Assembly: GCA_039720395.1 (NCBI GenBank)
Contig: CM077822.1
Coordinates: forward strand, 16,199,043-16,263,042
Length of the DNA stretch: 64,000 nt
Source: Liquidambar formosana
Lineage: Eukaryota; Streptophyta; Magnoliopsida; Saxifragales; Altingiaceae
Direction of reading: 5' to 3'
Below, piece by piece: positions 46,383 to 58,134 of the stretch. The notes beneath the pieces are model-generated. The model saw only the letters and a program-made list of their open reading frames with translations, was not told the origin of the DNA and ran no database searches. Each line of letters opens with the position of its first letter. Within the stretch, counting starts at the first letter, position 1. The translations under genes and the position numbers were made by a program.

Positions 46383-46946
46383 CTACTCAATAGTAGCATT
46401 TTGGGTAGAACTAGAAGGGTCAGTTGGGGGTTGCCTCTGTGGGCTGCCCGGAACCCTTTCTCGGTCAATGATTTGATCAGTGAGCCTCTCCAGTGCCTCG
46501 ACCCTTGGTGTGAGTCTGTTAGAATAGGAGTCCACCATTCTTTGTAACTCTCTATTCTCCGCTCTCAAAGCCCTCATCCTTCGATAGGCTCCGTCAAGCA
46601 ACCCCTGGAGACGAGTGACCTGGTCACTTAGACTTTGCATGTGCACATTTCTGGTGTGCAAACGCCGAGCCATGTGAGCAGTAAATGTTGTGGCCTGAGC
46701 GCTGAGAGCCATGGAGTCTCTTATTACGTCCAGGTCGGACCGTCCACTTAGTATTCTTTCATCACGAGGAGTGATGAGTCCCTCCGCTACTGCCGTTGCG
46801 TTCGCAAGATTGTAAATTACAGAATCGTCAACTGTAAGAGGTTGGTTTTGAATATTTAGGAACCTTGGGTGCCAGACCTCTGGTTGTGTTGCTGGTGTTG
46901 TGTTTAAATCAGGACGGTTTTGTGGGGCAGAGGAGGAAGAGGCCAT
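46383..46946 (-). CDS. antisense coiled-coil ORF of the Athila element (187 aa)
   Basis: An intact minus-strand ORF between pol and the 3' LTR. It starts at ATG 46944-46946 (MASSSSAPQNRPDLNTTPA) and stops at 46383. The N-terminus is Ser/Pro/Thr-rich. The middle, LSAQATTFTAHMARRL and onward, is helical. Residues about 100-165 have spaced leucines and charged residues (DQVTRLQGLL, LRAENRELQRMV, VEALERLTDQI), a probable coiled coil. The C-terminus is Pro/Gln/Thr-rich. I recognise no family. Codon use is ordinary and not low-complexity, unlike its A-rich surroundings. A TTTTAAAA box lies about 90-100 bp upstream on the same strand. Antisense extra ORFs are known in plant Ty3/gypsy elements. Confidence 0.65.
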   Translation of the reverse strand: MASSSSAPQNRPDLNTTPATQPEVWHPRFLNIQNQPLTVDDSVIYNLANATAVAEGLITPRDERILSGRSDLDVIRDSMALSAQATTFTAHMARRLHTRNVHMQSLSDQVTRLQGLLDGAYRRMRALRAENRELQRMVDSYSNRLTPRVEALERLTDQIIDRERVPGSPQRQPPTDPSSSTQNATIE

Positions 46947-47689
46947 GAGTTCGTAAGAGAGGACTTAGAGAAAGTGAGGCTTTTGAGGATTGAAGGATTG
47001 AAGGAGAGTTTTTGAATTCCTGCAGTCGATCTCTGGGTTTTAAAACCCACTCAACAAGAGTCAAAAAGTAGGGTTCAATGATCGATGCACTATGGAAAAT
47101 TTGGCACGCTATCAGACATTAAGGATTAAATAATCCTCTAAATCTTCTCGAGACCTGCAATAATCCACCATTACTATTGCTTTATTGACAACGCCCAGAT
47201 CTCGATATTGCGAACTGTCGGTCATGCTGCCCCTGTCGGTGAGAGAGAGTAGGCTTCCGGGTTTGGGCTTAACAGTTTGGATGTGCCAAAGTCTTGGACG
47301 TCCATGTGTTATTGGGCCACTAGCCCAATACTCATCTGTCAACAGGAATAGGAGGCCCAAGTGTATCAAAAAAAAAAAAAAGAAAAAAAAAAAAGAAATC
47401 AAATCTAAATGGATGCCTCTAGATCATGATTTTGCATTCGAATAATGTTCATTGAATGACTCTAAATTTTGGATTAGTATCATTCATGAAATTAAACTTT
47501 TGAACACACGTCATTAGCTTGGCAATTCTAGTTTAGTCCTTTATATTTGTATTTGCATAGAGAATTTATCACTTGTATATCTAATTGCACCATCACATTT
47601 ATTCATTTTGTGGGGCTTAAACTTGTTAATCTTTGATGAGTTGAATAAACCGCAAATAAATGACCTTGGCAACAGCTCTTAACTTTGTG

Positions 47690-47720
<31 letters not shown>

Positions 47721-48520
47721 ATGTGTGCTGGTATCATACTACTCACCTAGTAACCGGGCCTCTTGCCTCACTAAGCAATGAGTATTCGCGTCAAACAGTG
47801 AGTAGTCTAGTAGAATTATGGGTGTAACTAGTTTGGGTTCGTAGCCTTTTTAACTTGAGTAAGTAAGCCCATAGGGGTGTCTCTACACCTAGTGCCCTAA
47901 AGCCAATTGGTTTGGGAGTCATTGGCCCAACGCTCATTACATGGGTTAATTAGAAAGCTTAATGGACCTGAACATTGTACCCAATCAAAAAAAAAAAAAA
48001 AGAAGAAAAAAAAAAGGGTGTTATTATTATTAATATTATTATTATTTGTGTGCGTATTGAGCTGAAGCCTTGGTTTACCTTGCTACGGTGAATTTAACAA
48101 ATTAAGGAATGTTAATATGTTGGGGGCCACATATTTGTATAAAAATTCACTTTACACCAGATGAACTTGTGATAAATTTTCTATTTGAGTACAAGTGGAT
48201 TGGACTTTATTAGATTGGTAAAAAAATGTATTGTTCAACTGTTTGATTTCAATGAATGAGAATTTTCGTTTGAGTTAGCAAGATATTATCTAAATGCAGA
48301 ATCGTGAACAGCATCCGTGATAATAAAAGATGTTTGTGGGTGTCATCACTGGAAGCCCTCACGAGACTATAACTCGTCCACTAGGGGAAGCCTAGGGGTT
48401 TAAAGGCTTATTGCATATGCTAAATGCAATCGCATTACCTGCGAAAATGGACTAGTTAGTTTTTGTTTTATTTTGTTTGTCTTATTTTATTTTGCTTTGC
48501 TCGAGGACTAGCAAAGTGTA
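46947..48520. other. Athila 3' non-coding region
   Basis: No sense gene is seen between the antisense ORF and the polypurine tract. The region has several A-rich tracts (47369-47396, 47692-47718, 47986-48013) and short blocks about GGGCC...CCCAA spacing that recur around them. Confidence 0.5.
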
Positions 48521-48534
48521 AGTTGGGGGGTATT
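48519..48534 (+). promoter_or_regulatory. polypurine tract of the Athila element
   Basis: TAAGTTGGGGGGTATT immediately before the 3' LTR start. The G-run is the expected plus-strand primer. A similar AAGTTGGGGGGAGGG occurs just after pol at about 45790-45804 and may be a second, internal tract. Confidence 0.75.
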
Positions 48535-49908
48535 TGATAAGCACAAAATATTCATTGAAATTACTCCCTAATTTATATTTTCTAGTTATTTTATTATATT
48601 TAATTTTGTGTGTTTAAAGTGTTCTTGATTTATTGCAGGGCTGTAGAGTTTCTATCAGAAAAGATGACAATCAGGACTACTTAAGCTAATAAATACAACT
48701 TGAAATGGGTTTCTCACCTACCTAAAATTTCATGGAGCTGCAACAAGAGTTGGGTCAACAATTTTGAAGATTTGAGCAGCTGAAATTCAAAGTTAGGTAA
48801 AGAAATTCATGATCCCAAAATCAGCAGCAAATCTGGACAGATTGACCAAGTTTTGGTAATCTGGCCATAACTTGTGATTCCCATATCCGATTTGGGTGAA
48901 ATTTGTGGCTCTGGAAAGAGGACTTAAAGAGCTACAATTGTTTAGTTTATGGCATTTCCTGATTCAAACGTCTTCCAAGTCAAAAATGAGCTGGAAGTAG
49001 ACTTATTTGCAAAAATCTGAATCTGGCAGCATTTGTCAAAGTGAGAACATGGGCAACCAAGAATTCAAAGAAAGTGGGCATTGCTTTTGACTTGTTGGAT
49101 CAGCTGGATCCTTCCCCCATCTCCTATAAATACCAAGGGAATTCACATAACATAGGGGAGGAGAGGAGAGAAAAAGAGGAGGAGGTACAAAGGTGGCAAA
49201 GGGGAAAGACTAGTTCTTGGTTATCTACATGGCCAACTAATCTTTGTCTTAGGGGGGAGATGAAGCCCTAATCAAGTATGGTGTATTTTATTGTATTGTG
49301 TTATTGATTTGATTATTTGTGTATGAGGATTGCATAACTAGGAGGATTGTATTATTGATACAATTGGTTTTAATGTTTTTATCTCAAATTGTGTTTAATT
49401 TCTGTGATTTTAAATACAATGGTTATGCAATGGTTTTCACTGTACATATATTTGGAGATTAAGATGATTCATGTTTAGACAAGATGAGTCGTGCTCACAA
49501 ATTAATTTAGAGTAGAGTAGGTGAGACGGTTCATGCTATATCTTTGATGAGTTATGCCTAATTTACAAATATATGAATCTTTCTTGATGATGTCATTGGG
49601 CTTGTAGCTACAATGAGTCTTGCTCATACCAAATTATAATTTCTTGAAACACGTTACAATAAGTGCATTTTTATACAAGATTAGTGGTGGATTCGAGACC
49701 CTAAGTATTTCCTTTCTTGAAGAAAATATAAATTTATTTTGCTTGCATCCCATAGAGTTCAAAACTACAAAAATCATCTTTGTGAATTATTTTAGTATTC
49801 AGTTTTCAAAATTAAAATAATCCCAGTACAGTCCCTGTGGTACGACACCCGTACTACCACTATATACAAATTCTTGCATCCTACGGGTAATTGATTTTGA
49901 CACGATCA
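48535..49908 (+). repeat. 3' LTR of the Athila element
   Basis: Same length and, by eye, the same sequence as 37916-39289. Ends CACGATCA next to the GCAAC target duplication. Confidence 0.96.
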
Positions 49909-51152
49909 GCAACCAGGATGTACTCATGCCCATTTAACGCCTTTAGCTTGATCTGCCCGATGATATCTATCCCCTATACTGCAAACGGCCATAGAGATGA
50001 CATACTTGTTAAAGGCATAGAAGGCAAATGTTGTTCACTGGTGACAAATTGGCATTTATGGCACTTCTTAACATGTGCGTGGCAATCTCTTTCCATGGTA
50101 GACCAATAATAGCCTAGCCTCATGATTTTCTTAGCCAACATATAGCCATTCATGTGTGGAGCCCCTGTCCCTTTATGGATTTCTTTGATTAAATGTTCGG
50201 TTTCCTCTTCGGTGACACACAGCAGGTGGATCCCATCATATGATCTCTGATATAGCTTTCCTCCACAAAGTACATAGTGACTCACCAACCGTCTCAAGGT
50301 CTTTCTATCAATACGAGACGCTCCTTCTGGGTATTCTCTTTCTTCAATGAACCTCTTTATATCATAGAACCATGGATTGCCATTATTTACCTCCCCTTCT
50401 CGGATTGCACAGCAATACACAGGCTTGTCTCGGCATTCTATCACCAACAGCTTCACGTTCCCTCCTTCAGGTATCTCCACTATGGATGCTAGAGTTGCCA
50501 AGGCATCGGCGAACTGGTTTTTGTTTCTTGATAGGTAGTTAAACTCTATCTCTGAAAACTCTTTGGTTAGAGTTTCCAGATAAGCATGGTAGGGCAACAG
50601 TTTCTCATCTCAAGTTTTCCATTCCCCTTTTATCTGACAAATGATTAACGCCGAATCTCCGAACACTTCCAATTCTTTAATCCCCAGCTCAAGTGCAGTT
50701 TCCAATGCAAGGATGCAAGCCTCATACTCTACAATGTTGTTGGTAGCTTCAAACCCTAACTTGACTGCCAACGGTGTAAATGCCTTTTCGGGTGAAACCA
50801 AGAGAACTCCTATCCCACAACCTTTCTTATTGGCTGCCCCATCAAAGTATACTCTCCAAGTTTTTCTTCCAATTTCTAGCACGTCTTCGTCTAGGAACTA
50901 ATCACTGAATGGAGCGGATGATGACACAGGACATCTAGCTAGGTAGTTTGCAATGACACTTCCCTTGATAGACTTTTGAGTTACATACTTGATGTCAAAT
51001 TCATTAAGGAGAATTGACCATCGAGCAGTTCTGTATGACAATACTAACCTTTCTATCAAGTATTTCAATGGATCCATGTGACTTATTACAAATACTTCGA
51101 AGGACATCATGTGTATCGGAGTTTCTGCATCGCCCATACTAGTTGTCGTCAT
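49909..51152 (-). pseudogene. Tat pol fragment: RNase H end, archaeal-type RNase H, integrase start
   Basis: On the minus strand from 51152: HMDPLKYLIERLVLSYRTAR and FDIKYVTQKSIKGS form the end of the retroviral-type RNase H/connection. Then WRVYFDGAANKKGCGIGVLL, VEYEACILALE and FGDSALI give the D, E and D of a second RNase H typical of Tat elements. SRNKNQFADALATLAS follows, then the integrase HHCC finger (GAPHMNGYMLAKKI, CHKC) and WGIDIIGQIKLKALNGHEYI up to the Athila junction at 49909. In-frame stops at about 50610 and 50898 and near 49976 disable it. The frame continues at 37915. Confidence 0.9.
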
Positions 51153-51230
51153 GGTAGGTTATTCCTCATATTCACACGCAATGCCCTTCGGGAGAAGTTG
51201 GGTAATTGATGAAATACCTAAATTGAACAT

Positions 51231-51835
51231 AGAGTCAAACTAATGCATTCATGATCTGGCACTCATGAACATAATTTTTATTTAGCATGATAGTTTTAGA
51301 TTTTATATATCATCATTTTATAGTTTATTTATGTGAAAATTACATCTATCGAGTTTTACTTAGGCGTATATTATTTAGCCATTTTTATAGAGAATATTGC
51401 CAAGGCTGGAGAGATGAACTCATAATTTATAGACTCATGGACATGCTTAGACTTGCGCTGTTTTATTTTAATATTGGAACAATATTTGATTTGGAGATGC
51501 ATGAATTATATTTCATTTTGCCTATGGGCTTTTGGACATTTAATTTATGGATGGCTTTAATAGTTTAATTAATTAGGTTTTATTTCACGTAGATAATGAT
51601 GCAATGTGATGATACTATGGATGGATGATAGGAAATATTTTCATGAAATGTTCAAACAGATTACATATTTATGTCATGGTATATCCTATCTACGGATGGG
51701 TCAAGCATGCCGAAATTTTTATAAATCATGAAATTTTATACGTATCATCCATTGTTAATCAAATGATTTTATTAATTTAAATCCCATTTTAATTTACTTG
51801 ATCATAACTCGTTAAATTTTAGGTCGATCGTGACG
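51231..51835 (+). mobile_element. 3' fragment of a Ty3/gypsy LTR
   Basis: The segment ends GGTCGATCGTGACG and shares ACGGATGGGTCA, ATGCCGAAATTTT and the GATGATAC...ATGGATG pattern with the last 300 bp of the solo LTR at 30879-33131. It is the 3' end of a related LTR. Its left limit, where Tat sequence stops, is approximate. Confidence 0.65.
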
Positions 51836-53264
51836 CCTAACTTGTAATCAAACCTCCTTACCCGCAATCTCTAATCATATGGACCACTATGAGTCACTCC
51901 ATTTTTCAAATGACATTGAAACTAAAATGCACCACTTTCAAAATGTCTCTAATACGACGACCACCTACATATTCACATCTTTAATCTCGATGACCTTAAT
52001 TATTCTATATATGCTTGTATGTTTAATCTAAGTGAGGTGGTCTGGACTTGACTAATTAATTTTGCTCTGGTTCAATGCTCTTGTGGGAGGGTGCATGTTT
52101 TTGGGGTAGTGAAACAATGGTGAGTACTTTTTCCTCTAAAGGCAATTCTGAAAAGAAAATGTGTACACACACAAAACTCCTCTTCCCTTTATTTATATAT
52201 ATATTATTTTTCCGACCATTGTCTCTCGTATAGCCTTCTATTCCAAGAAAAAAGAGTTCTTCAAGTTTTGGGAAACAATTATGAAGCCTTATTGTTGGAT
52301 GAAGAAGAGTGCGTCGAGGGTATATTCAGAAATCCTAGGTCTTGCAAGTCTTCTTCTTTGGTTAAATAAACAAAAATAAATAAATTTAATCTTGATCCAT
52401 GTATAAGGGCCTTCACTACTTTTTATTATTCTTCTTCTTTGAATTACCTTTTCTTTTTCCTTTTTTCCATGGTTGTTTTAATTGTTAGAACACTATTTGA
52501 CCCCAAAAGGTTAAGTTGTTAGGGAATTAGTCAACAATGTATATCAAGTTAGTACTCCCCCTCATGTACGACCCCCGCTCGCACATGAAGAGATGAACCG
52601 ATCCGCGACAATGAGTTAAACTGAGTTGAACTGGTAAATGGTATGTAGGTGTAAAGACTTGAAACCAGGACCTCCTAGAGCTTGCCTAAGTGTCATTCAT
52701 GCTGATTTAGCATATGCAGTGTGGGAAGATCACAAGCAACTCACAAGGTAATGCCCAGGATAATGCAAGGTAAAACGGGAAGTTGCTCCATATTTGGGAA
52801 TTTATTTATTTATTTATTTGGGCCAAATGTATTTGCAAACTTTAATTAATTGGTATCTTGTATTAAAAGTTAATTAAAATTTATGGTAACCAATTACACG
52901 TTTAGGAGTAAACGTTTTATTCTGAACCCCAAAACCTATCTCAAACACCACTTTATGGTATGGACAAATATGAAGAAAGGGGCACCAAATGGGGCACCAA
53001 AAGTGAGCAGAGGATCTTTGTGCGACAAGAAGGCCAACGGCATGGAAGGAGACGAAGGTAAGATTGAAGAGGGTAAGACTGGGAATCCGAACTGGTGATT
53101 CTATTCAAAGCTCAGGTTTTGTTTTATTAGGTTCTATTAGCTTTGTATCTTAGGCATCACGTGATCCTTGTTCTTTGTCGATTATATGAAGTCATTCTTT
53201 TACACATTTTTTTTTCCCTTTGATTCCATGCACCACACTCTCACACACACGCACACATATATAG
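51836..53264. other. intergenic DNA without a recognised gene
   Basis: Short ORFs at 52161-52379 and 52883-53098 are not supported by domains or splice context. The second (MKKGAPNGAPKVSRGSLCDK) has non-repetitive, coding-like composition and could be part of an unrecognised exon, but nothing confirms this. A TTTATTTA run lies near 52800. Confidence 0.4.
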
Positions 53265-53640
53265 GGGAGGGATCCGTTTACATCGGTGTAAAACTTTTTA
53301 CTCTTACATTTCTCAATATCTTTTTGTGTAAATAATATTTTGCCAATCCGATAGTTGGATTAAGTTTTTTATTCATGCACATCATAAATGCCAAATTTCA
53401 AATAAATCGAATATCAGGAAACGTTTCATCTATAAATTGACATTTCTTTTTATAAATAAAATTATAATTTGAAGCACTTTATGAATAACATACTTCCCAA
53501 TATCCAATTTATTTGAAATTTGGCATGGCATATATGATATGCATGAATGGTTAATCTAATCCAACAGTTGGATTAGCGAAATATTTTTCTCACAAAAATA
53601 TATTGAGGGTTACACATCCAGGATGTAAAATTCAGCCATA
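53265..53640. mobile_element. foldback MITE (about 375 bp)
   Basis: The two halves are inverted copies: CCAATCCGATAGTTGGATTA near 53343 pairs with TAATCCAACAGTTGGATTAG near 53557, and AAATGCCAAATTTCAAATAAAT near 53387 pairs with ATTTATTTGAAATTTGGCAT near 53506. The outer ends TTTACATCGGTGTAAA and ACATCCAGGATGTAAA are also related. It has no coding capacity. The target duplication was not resolved, so the superfamily is not assigned. Confidence 0.78.
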
Positions 53641-54214
53641 AAATCAAGTCGTTCAAGCAAATTCAAAGTCGGTGATAAATTTCCCAGTAGTTCACAAATC
53701 AAAACCTCCATCACTGATTGCAAATCCAAAAACCAATTTAAATAAAATCCTACACAATAGATTCTACAAAGAAATCACACCAATCAGATGGTCCTCAAAT
53801 GCCAGCGGATTCTCTGCATTTGAACTCTAGAAATTTAGTAAAAAATGACTGCCCATGGGGTAAGCCAATAATCAAACAGGTGGGTCTACCAACCAGGAAT
53901 ATGCATGGCACATGTGATGTCTTAGAAAAGACAATTGCAGGAACTGACAAAATTATGTCATGCCAGTATGAAACCAGATGTAATTAAATGTAATGATTCA
54001 CACAATGCGTCGTAATTTCTTATACAAAATTACATGGCCAAAGTGCGACTAAACTAATTTGCTTGTGATGCTAGGAGTGTGTCATACACATTTGCACTAT
54101 ATATGGTTCCCAAGTTCGTCAGCCACATCAACAGATACAAAAGTTGCTATGGATAGAAAACACAATTACATCACAAAACAAAAAGTTGATTCATTAAAAA
54201 AATAAAGAAGCATT
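53641..54214. other. intergenic DNA and likely 3' UTR of the DUF4091-like gene
   Basis: No gene is seen. The part next to 54214 is downstream of the minus-strand stop codon and may be its 3' UTR. Confidence 0.4.
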
Positions 54215-54379
54215 TCAGGTTCGGCATGCGGCGCTGAAGATCTCACCCCGCATTACATCAATCGGCATGTGCTCAAGTGTGTAACGCTCTGGACCTAGAT
54301 ACACGCCTGTCTTTTCCAAAAGAGCAAGCCCTTCATCCCTACCATATCTTGAAGTGTAGAGCTTTAGCTACTCAATGTC
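54215..54379 (-). CDS. last DUF4091-like exon with premature TAG
   Basis: Acceptor TTTATTAG; begins GAC ATT GAG, then TAG (54368-54370), then LKLYTSRYGRDEGLALLEKT and on to TGA at 54215-54217. Family members have an aromatic residue at the stop position. Everything after it is otherwise open, so the stop is probably recent or a sequencing error. Confidence 0.78.
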
Positions 54380-54393
54380 CTAATAAAGCCACC

Positions 54394-54418
54394 CGAGAGA
54401 GAGAGAGAGAGAGAGAGG
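54394..54418. repeat. (GA)n microsatellite
   Basis: A GAGAGAGA run in the intron of the DUF4091-like gene, directly upstream of its last exon. A second AG run lies at about 57983-58003. Confidence 0.9.
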
Positions 54419-54829
54419 GGTACCAAAACATGCAAATGTGTATCAGTACAAGAATTCTACTACCAACCATGAGCAGTGTTTCAAATTTTTTTTTTTTATA
54501 AATTAATTCTGGGGTAGCAGTTTTTCAATTACAGCATCTATCACACGGCAAACAAAAAAATGCATTGTCATTCTGATATTATCCAAACATAACTGGGGAA
54601 TTTCCCAAATAAATAACATAAGGTCATTTCCACTTGTATCACTGCTATAATAATTTAAAATAATCACGAAAAACTGCTTTTGTATGTATGCGTGCGTGCG
54701 TAGTGAAAATGCTGCACTTAATCTGGGGGATGATTTTGATACAATTGTAGCAACAAAAGAACAATAGTTTAAGAAACTAAAACAGAGATGACCCTAGGAA
54801 AGCATTCTAAAATTACTCCAAAAGAGTAC

Positions 54830-54952
54830 CTGCAAGCCACTCAGAATGCGCTCTAGTCTAACTGAAGCAACCGGTTGATGCGAATGAGAGAACACCTCAC
54901 CAGGGTAAAATAAGACCCCATCACCTGGGGGAAGGCCACGCCTAGATCTTGT
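54830..54952 (-). CDS. DUF4091-like exon (PPGDGVLFYPGE)
   Basis: Acceptor ATGTGAGCAG, donor GTACTC; 41 codons from TRSRRGLPPGDGVLFYPGEV to LERILSGLQ. Phase 0 on both sides. Confidence 0.83.
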
Positions 54953-55057
54953 CTGCTCACATGCATATATTGCTTAGTGAAAAGGGGTAAGCATGATGTT
55001 TTTAATAGTGCTGTTCAACTTATGAGACATAAAAAGGACTGTAGGCCAAGAATATAC

Positions 55058-55231
55058 CTCTGCACTGGCCACTGTTGCTTTCTCATAGCAATTGGCACCC
55101 CAATACAAAAAACCTGTGCCGCCTTCTTTCCATACACACCACATCACCGCACGGTGTTGTGTACCTCGCATCCCAAGGTGCCAGTTGGGATGAGGATCAG
55201 ATGGTCCCATGCACACATACGTCCACCATTC
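55058..55231 (-). CDS. DUF4091-like exon (EWWTYVCMGPSDPHPN)
   Basis: Acceptor CTTTCCTCCAG, donor GTATAT; exactly 58 codons ending CYEKATVASAE. The aromatic-rich composition is typical of the family's sugar-binding core. Confidence 0.88.
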
Positions 55232-56542
55232 CTGGAGGAAAGACAAGCTTGCCATAATCCACATAAACAATAGTATCACACATGTAAACATGAATTTAGT
55301 GCTTGTGGCCAGGAAGGTGCCCACGATGCCTGCCCATCAATATCGTGCGAAGAGCAAGCAATGCACCTTAGAAGACAAGCACCAGGCCCAATTCACAACA
55401 AAAAAACTCAAGATGATTACCTAAAAAATTTAATCTCACATATGTAACATTCTAATTTCAAAACTATTCTTTCTAATTACATTGGCAAAAATGATACATC
55501 TCAAACAACAAACAAGACGTCAACCAGGATAAATTTGGTAAAATGTCCTAAATACCATGACTAATTTAAGGAGCAATTTTGCTTGCACAGGAAGTAGTAA
55601 AGGCGCAATCGATCTGGACATGGGATATTGGGTGTCTGACAAGGCACCCTCCATAAAAACTGAAATGTGATGTAACATGGGAATTTGACTACAATTTTCC
55701 TAACACTAGAGCGCTATTGTATCTAGATTCTAGTTCTACAAGCAAAGCCAATTTTCTTTGGAAATAAAACCACCATTTCGTTTTCCAAGTCAGGATGCAA
55801 CTAGCACAAATTTCACCCCTAGAATTCATCTTTGACAAAAATGTTACAGACACCGGCTTGTTTTGAACAGCATGTTACATCAGGCTACCTCATAGCTGCC
55901 ATCATGTAATGAAAGAATATTAGTTTGGCAGCACCCTCCAAACCATGATGTTGTGTGACGTGATTGGCAATAGTATTTTTTTTTTTTAATTATTATTTTT
56001 GACAATTGATAGAATTTAGGGGGCATTACAAATTGGTCAGACTACGAGTAACTAATTTCAATTAATCGTCATTCTTTGTTATGAGGTAGCTTGATATAGT
56101 ATGCAGTTCAAAACAAATGGGTATTAATGCTTCTCCATAAGCTTGAACCAGAGATCACTTAATTAACAAGTGAGGCAAATGCCACTATGCGATAATGCCA
56201 TGGGCGTGATTGGCAACAGATTAATGATAGCAACAATCCAACTAATTAGCATGATGAAAAAGCAACTTGCATTTTAGCTCCAATCTGAATAATTGGACAA
56301 AAGGTACATGCTAAGTGGTGCAGAACCCACCACAAGATGCACGCCACCAAGGAGCTAATAAATGCCAAATATAATGGTGGAATTGTTAAAGACCATAAGA
56401 CCTCATATTATAATAAAAAAAAGAAGAGGGTTTCCACCATATAAACTAACATTCACTTCATAAAAAAATATAAAAACTAATCTTCAATAATTTTCCCAAC
56501 TAGAAATTCAGACCATAGGGAAAAAACCAACAAAAAAATTAC

Positions 56543-56615
56543 CTCACCATTCTCTGGTTGTAATTCTGCAATGATATCCTTCACCAGATCCTCACGATTA
56601 CCAAAAACCCGCTCA
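56543..56615 (-). CDS. DUF4091-like exon (ERVFGNREDLVKDII)
   Basis: Acceptor CTTTGCAG, donor GTAATT; 73 bp, one completing base plus 24 codons to QPENGE. Phase agrees with both neighbours. Confidence 0.82.
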
Positions 56616-57618
56616 CTGCAAAGGGAAAAAAAACAAATACTACGTCTTCAAAGGCTACAGAATGTTACGGAAAAACGTCTGCTACTTCAACTAATTAATA
56701 TAATATAAACTCAAATCAACTAATGTAGCGACAGAAGCAGTCATTTACAACATCTTTTACAGTTGAAAAATGAATTGCTGTCAGAGATCAGAAGTACTAG
56801 AAGCAAGTGCCACTAACGAGAAATCTAGTACCATACCTAGTCATATAACTTCAACAATTTTTTTTAGATGAGATGGACAAGCAATGGAGGTGGATTGTGC
56901 ATCATAATTCTATCGGATTCCATGCTCTTGCAGAGGGGAAAGAAAGAGAGAAAAAAGGATGGTAAGTATGCGTTCAATTTAGAACCTGAAATGTCACTGC
57001 AAACTGGATTTCAAACATCCAGCCCCTTTATACTTTATATAGGCTCCATGGAAAGCTTTAAACAACAGAATAACTCCTTAGACCACTCAACCTAAAAGTC
57101 ACCCCACCTAATTAATAATAGAATCTCTGATTGACTCACGCAAGATGCAAATTAATAATACCTCTCTAAGAAATCAACTAGCTCCAACAATGAACTTGCA
57201 TCCTTGGTTTCCAAAAACTTAATCATTAATAACCAAACCAATAAGGATGAAAATGTCACCCTTTAAAGTTGTTTAGTGATTAGTAAATTAATAGAACTAT
57301 CCAGTTATGAATTAATTAATGATTTCAATCCAAAATAACCACCTGTTGCCTCCAAAAAAAAAAAAACAAACAAACAAACAAATAAACCCTATGTCAGTTA
57401 CTATTTCAACAGGTTGCCTAAAAAAGGGTACTACTTCTTTCTCTTTCCTCATTCATCAAGATAAGCACCCTTTCATGTCGACAGTATTATACTGTACAGT
57501 ACGTGTAGGGAACCAATCAAGTATAAGTAACGAATTAATTCAAGTATCATCAAGAAAAATAAATTTTAAAAGAAAAAATCGCAAGAGTGGCATAAAAGAA
57601 ACCAATCGACAATAATAC

Positions 57619-57712
57619 CTTGTACAGTATATTTGAGTATGAGGGCGTAGGAACTTTGGAACTTTCACAAAAGCCTCAAATGCTGTAGGCGCAAGAGGTG
57701 CATCGCTAGGCC
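57619..57712 (-). CDS. DUF4091-like exon (GPSDAPLAPTAFEAF)
   Basis: Acceptor TTTTATGTAG, donor GTATTA; 94 bp encoding GPSDAPLAPTAFEAFVKVPK and following residues to CT, with two bases carried to the next exon. Its 5' phase does not fit the next exon upstream found in the window. Confidence 0.82.
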
Positions 57713-58134
57713 CTACATAAAAGAAGAATGCCATCTGAGAACATTTCCAGAATCAGATTATAAAGCTGGATCAACCACACCAAATTGTGATTATGACTAA
57801 AATAAAGTATAGTGTATAAGATACTTTAGTTCAAGTAGTAATCTGATTAGAACAAAGTACAAACAATACCCTCAATTAGAGAAGAATGCTACATTAACAC
57901 CTATGAAGTAGGGATACAGATATGGGATATGGATACACCAATACAGCAATTTATATAAAATTAAAAAAAAGAAAAGAAAAAAAGAGAGAGAGAGAGAGAG
58001 AGATAATACATGTCTGGGATAAGTTTAGAAATAAATATATAGATATATCTATTGTATTACCTTTTAAAACTCCCTTTAAAACATTTATTTATTTTCTTTT
58101 ATCTTATTTTCGTATTTATAAACAATAATTAAAA

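Larger units (their letters stand above)
37916..49908 (+). mobile_element. complete Athila-lineage Ty3/gypsy retrotransposon, very young (11,993 bp)
   Basis: Two 1,374-bp LTRs (37916-39289 and 48535-49908) are in register at a constant offset of 10,619 bp with no difference seen by eye. The insertion duplicated GCAAC (37911-37915 and 49909-49913), and the Tat integrase frame reads across the site. Order: LTR, tRNA-Asp primer site, hairpin-repeat leader, gag, pol (protease, RT, RNase H, integrase), a small hydrophobic ORF, an antisense ORF, polypurine tract, LTR. Family resemblance to Athila is based on the primer site and the [18 protein letters not shown] integrase end. It carries one apparent gag/pol frame break. 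Confidence 0.97.
27332..51230 (-). mobile_element. Tat-lineage Ty3/gypsy retrotransposon with antisense cargo; 5' part missing, nested insertions
   Basis: Minus-strand order: end of RNase H and a second, archaeal-type RNase H (51152-50600), integrase (50150-49909, continuing 37915-36509), then two genes in antisense (DUF7745-like and PMD), a 52-bp repeat array, a polypurine tract and the 3' LTR (28673-27332). The dual RNase H is diagnostic of the Tat/Ogre branch. No gag, protease, RT or 5' LTR is present; the element is truncated near 51230 against an LTR fragment. An Athila element is inserted at 37916-49908 and a solo LTR at 30879-33131. Many stops show that it is defunct. Confidence 0.85.

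Noticed and set aside
52161..53098. Two small plus-strand ORFs as peptide genes
   Set aside because: No signal peptide, domain or family resemblance; A/T-rich surroundings. Left as unassigned DNA.
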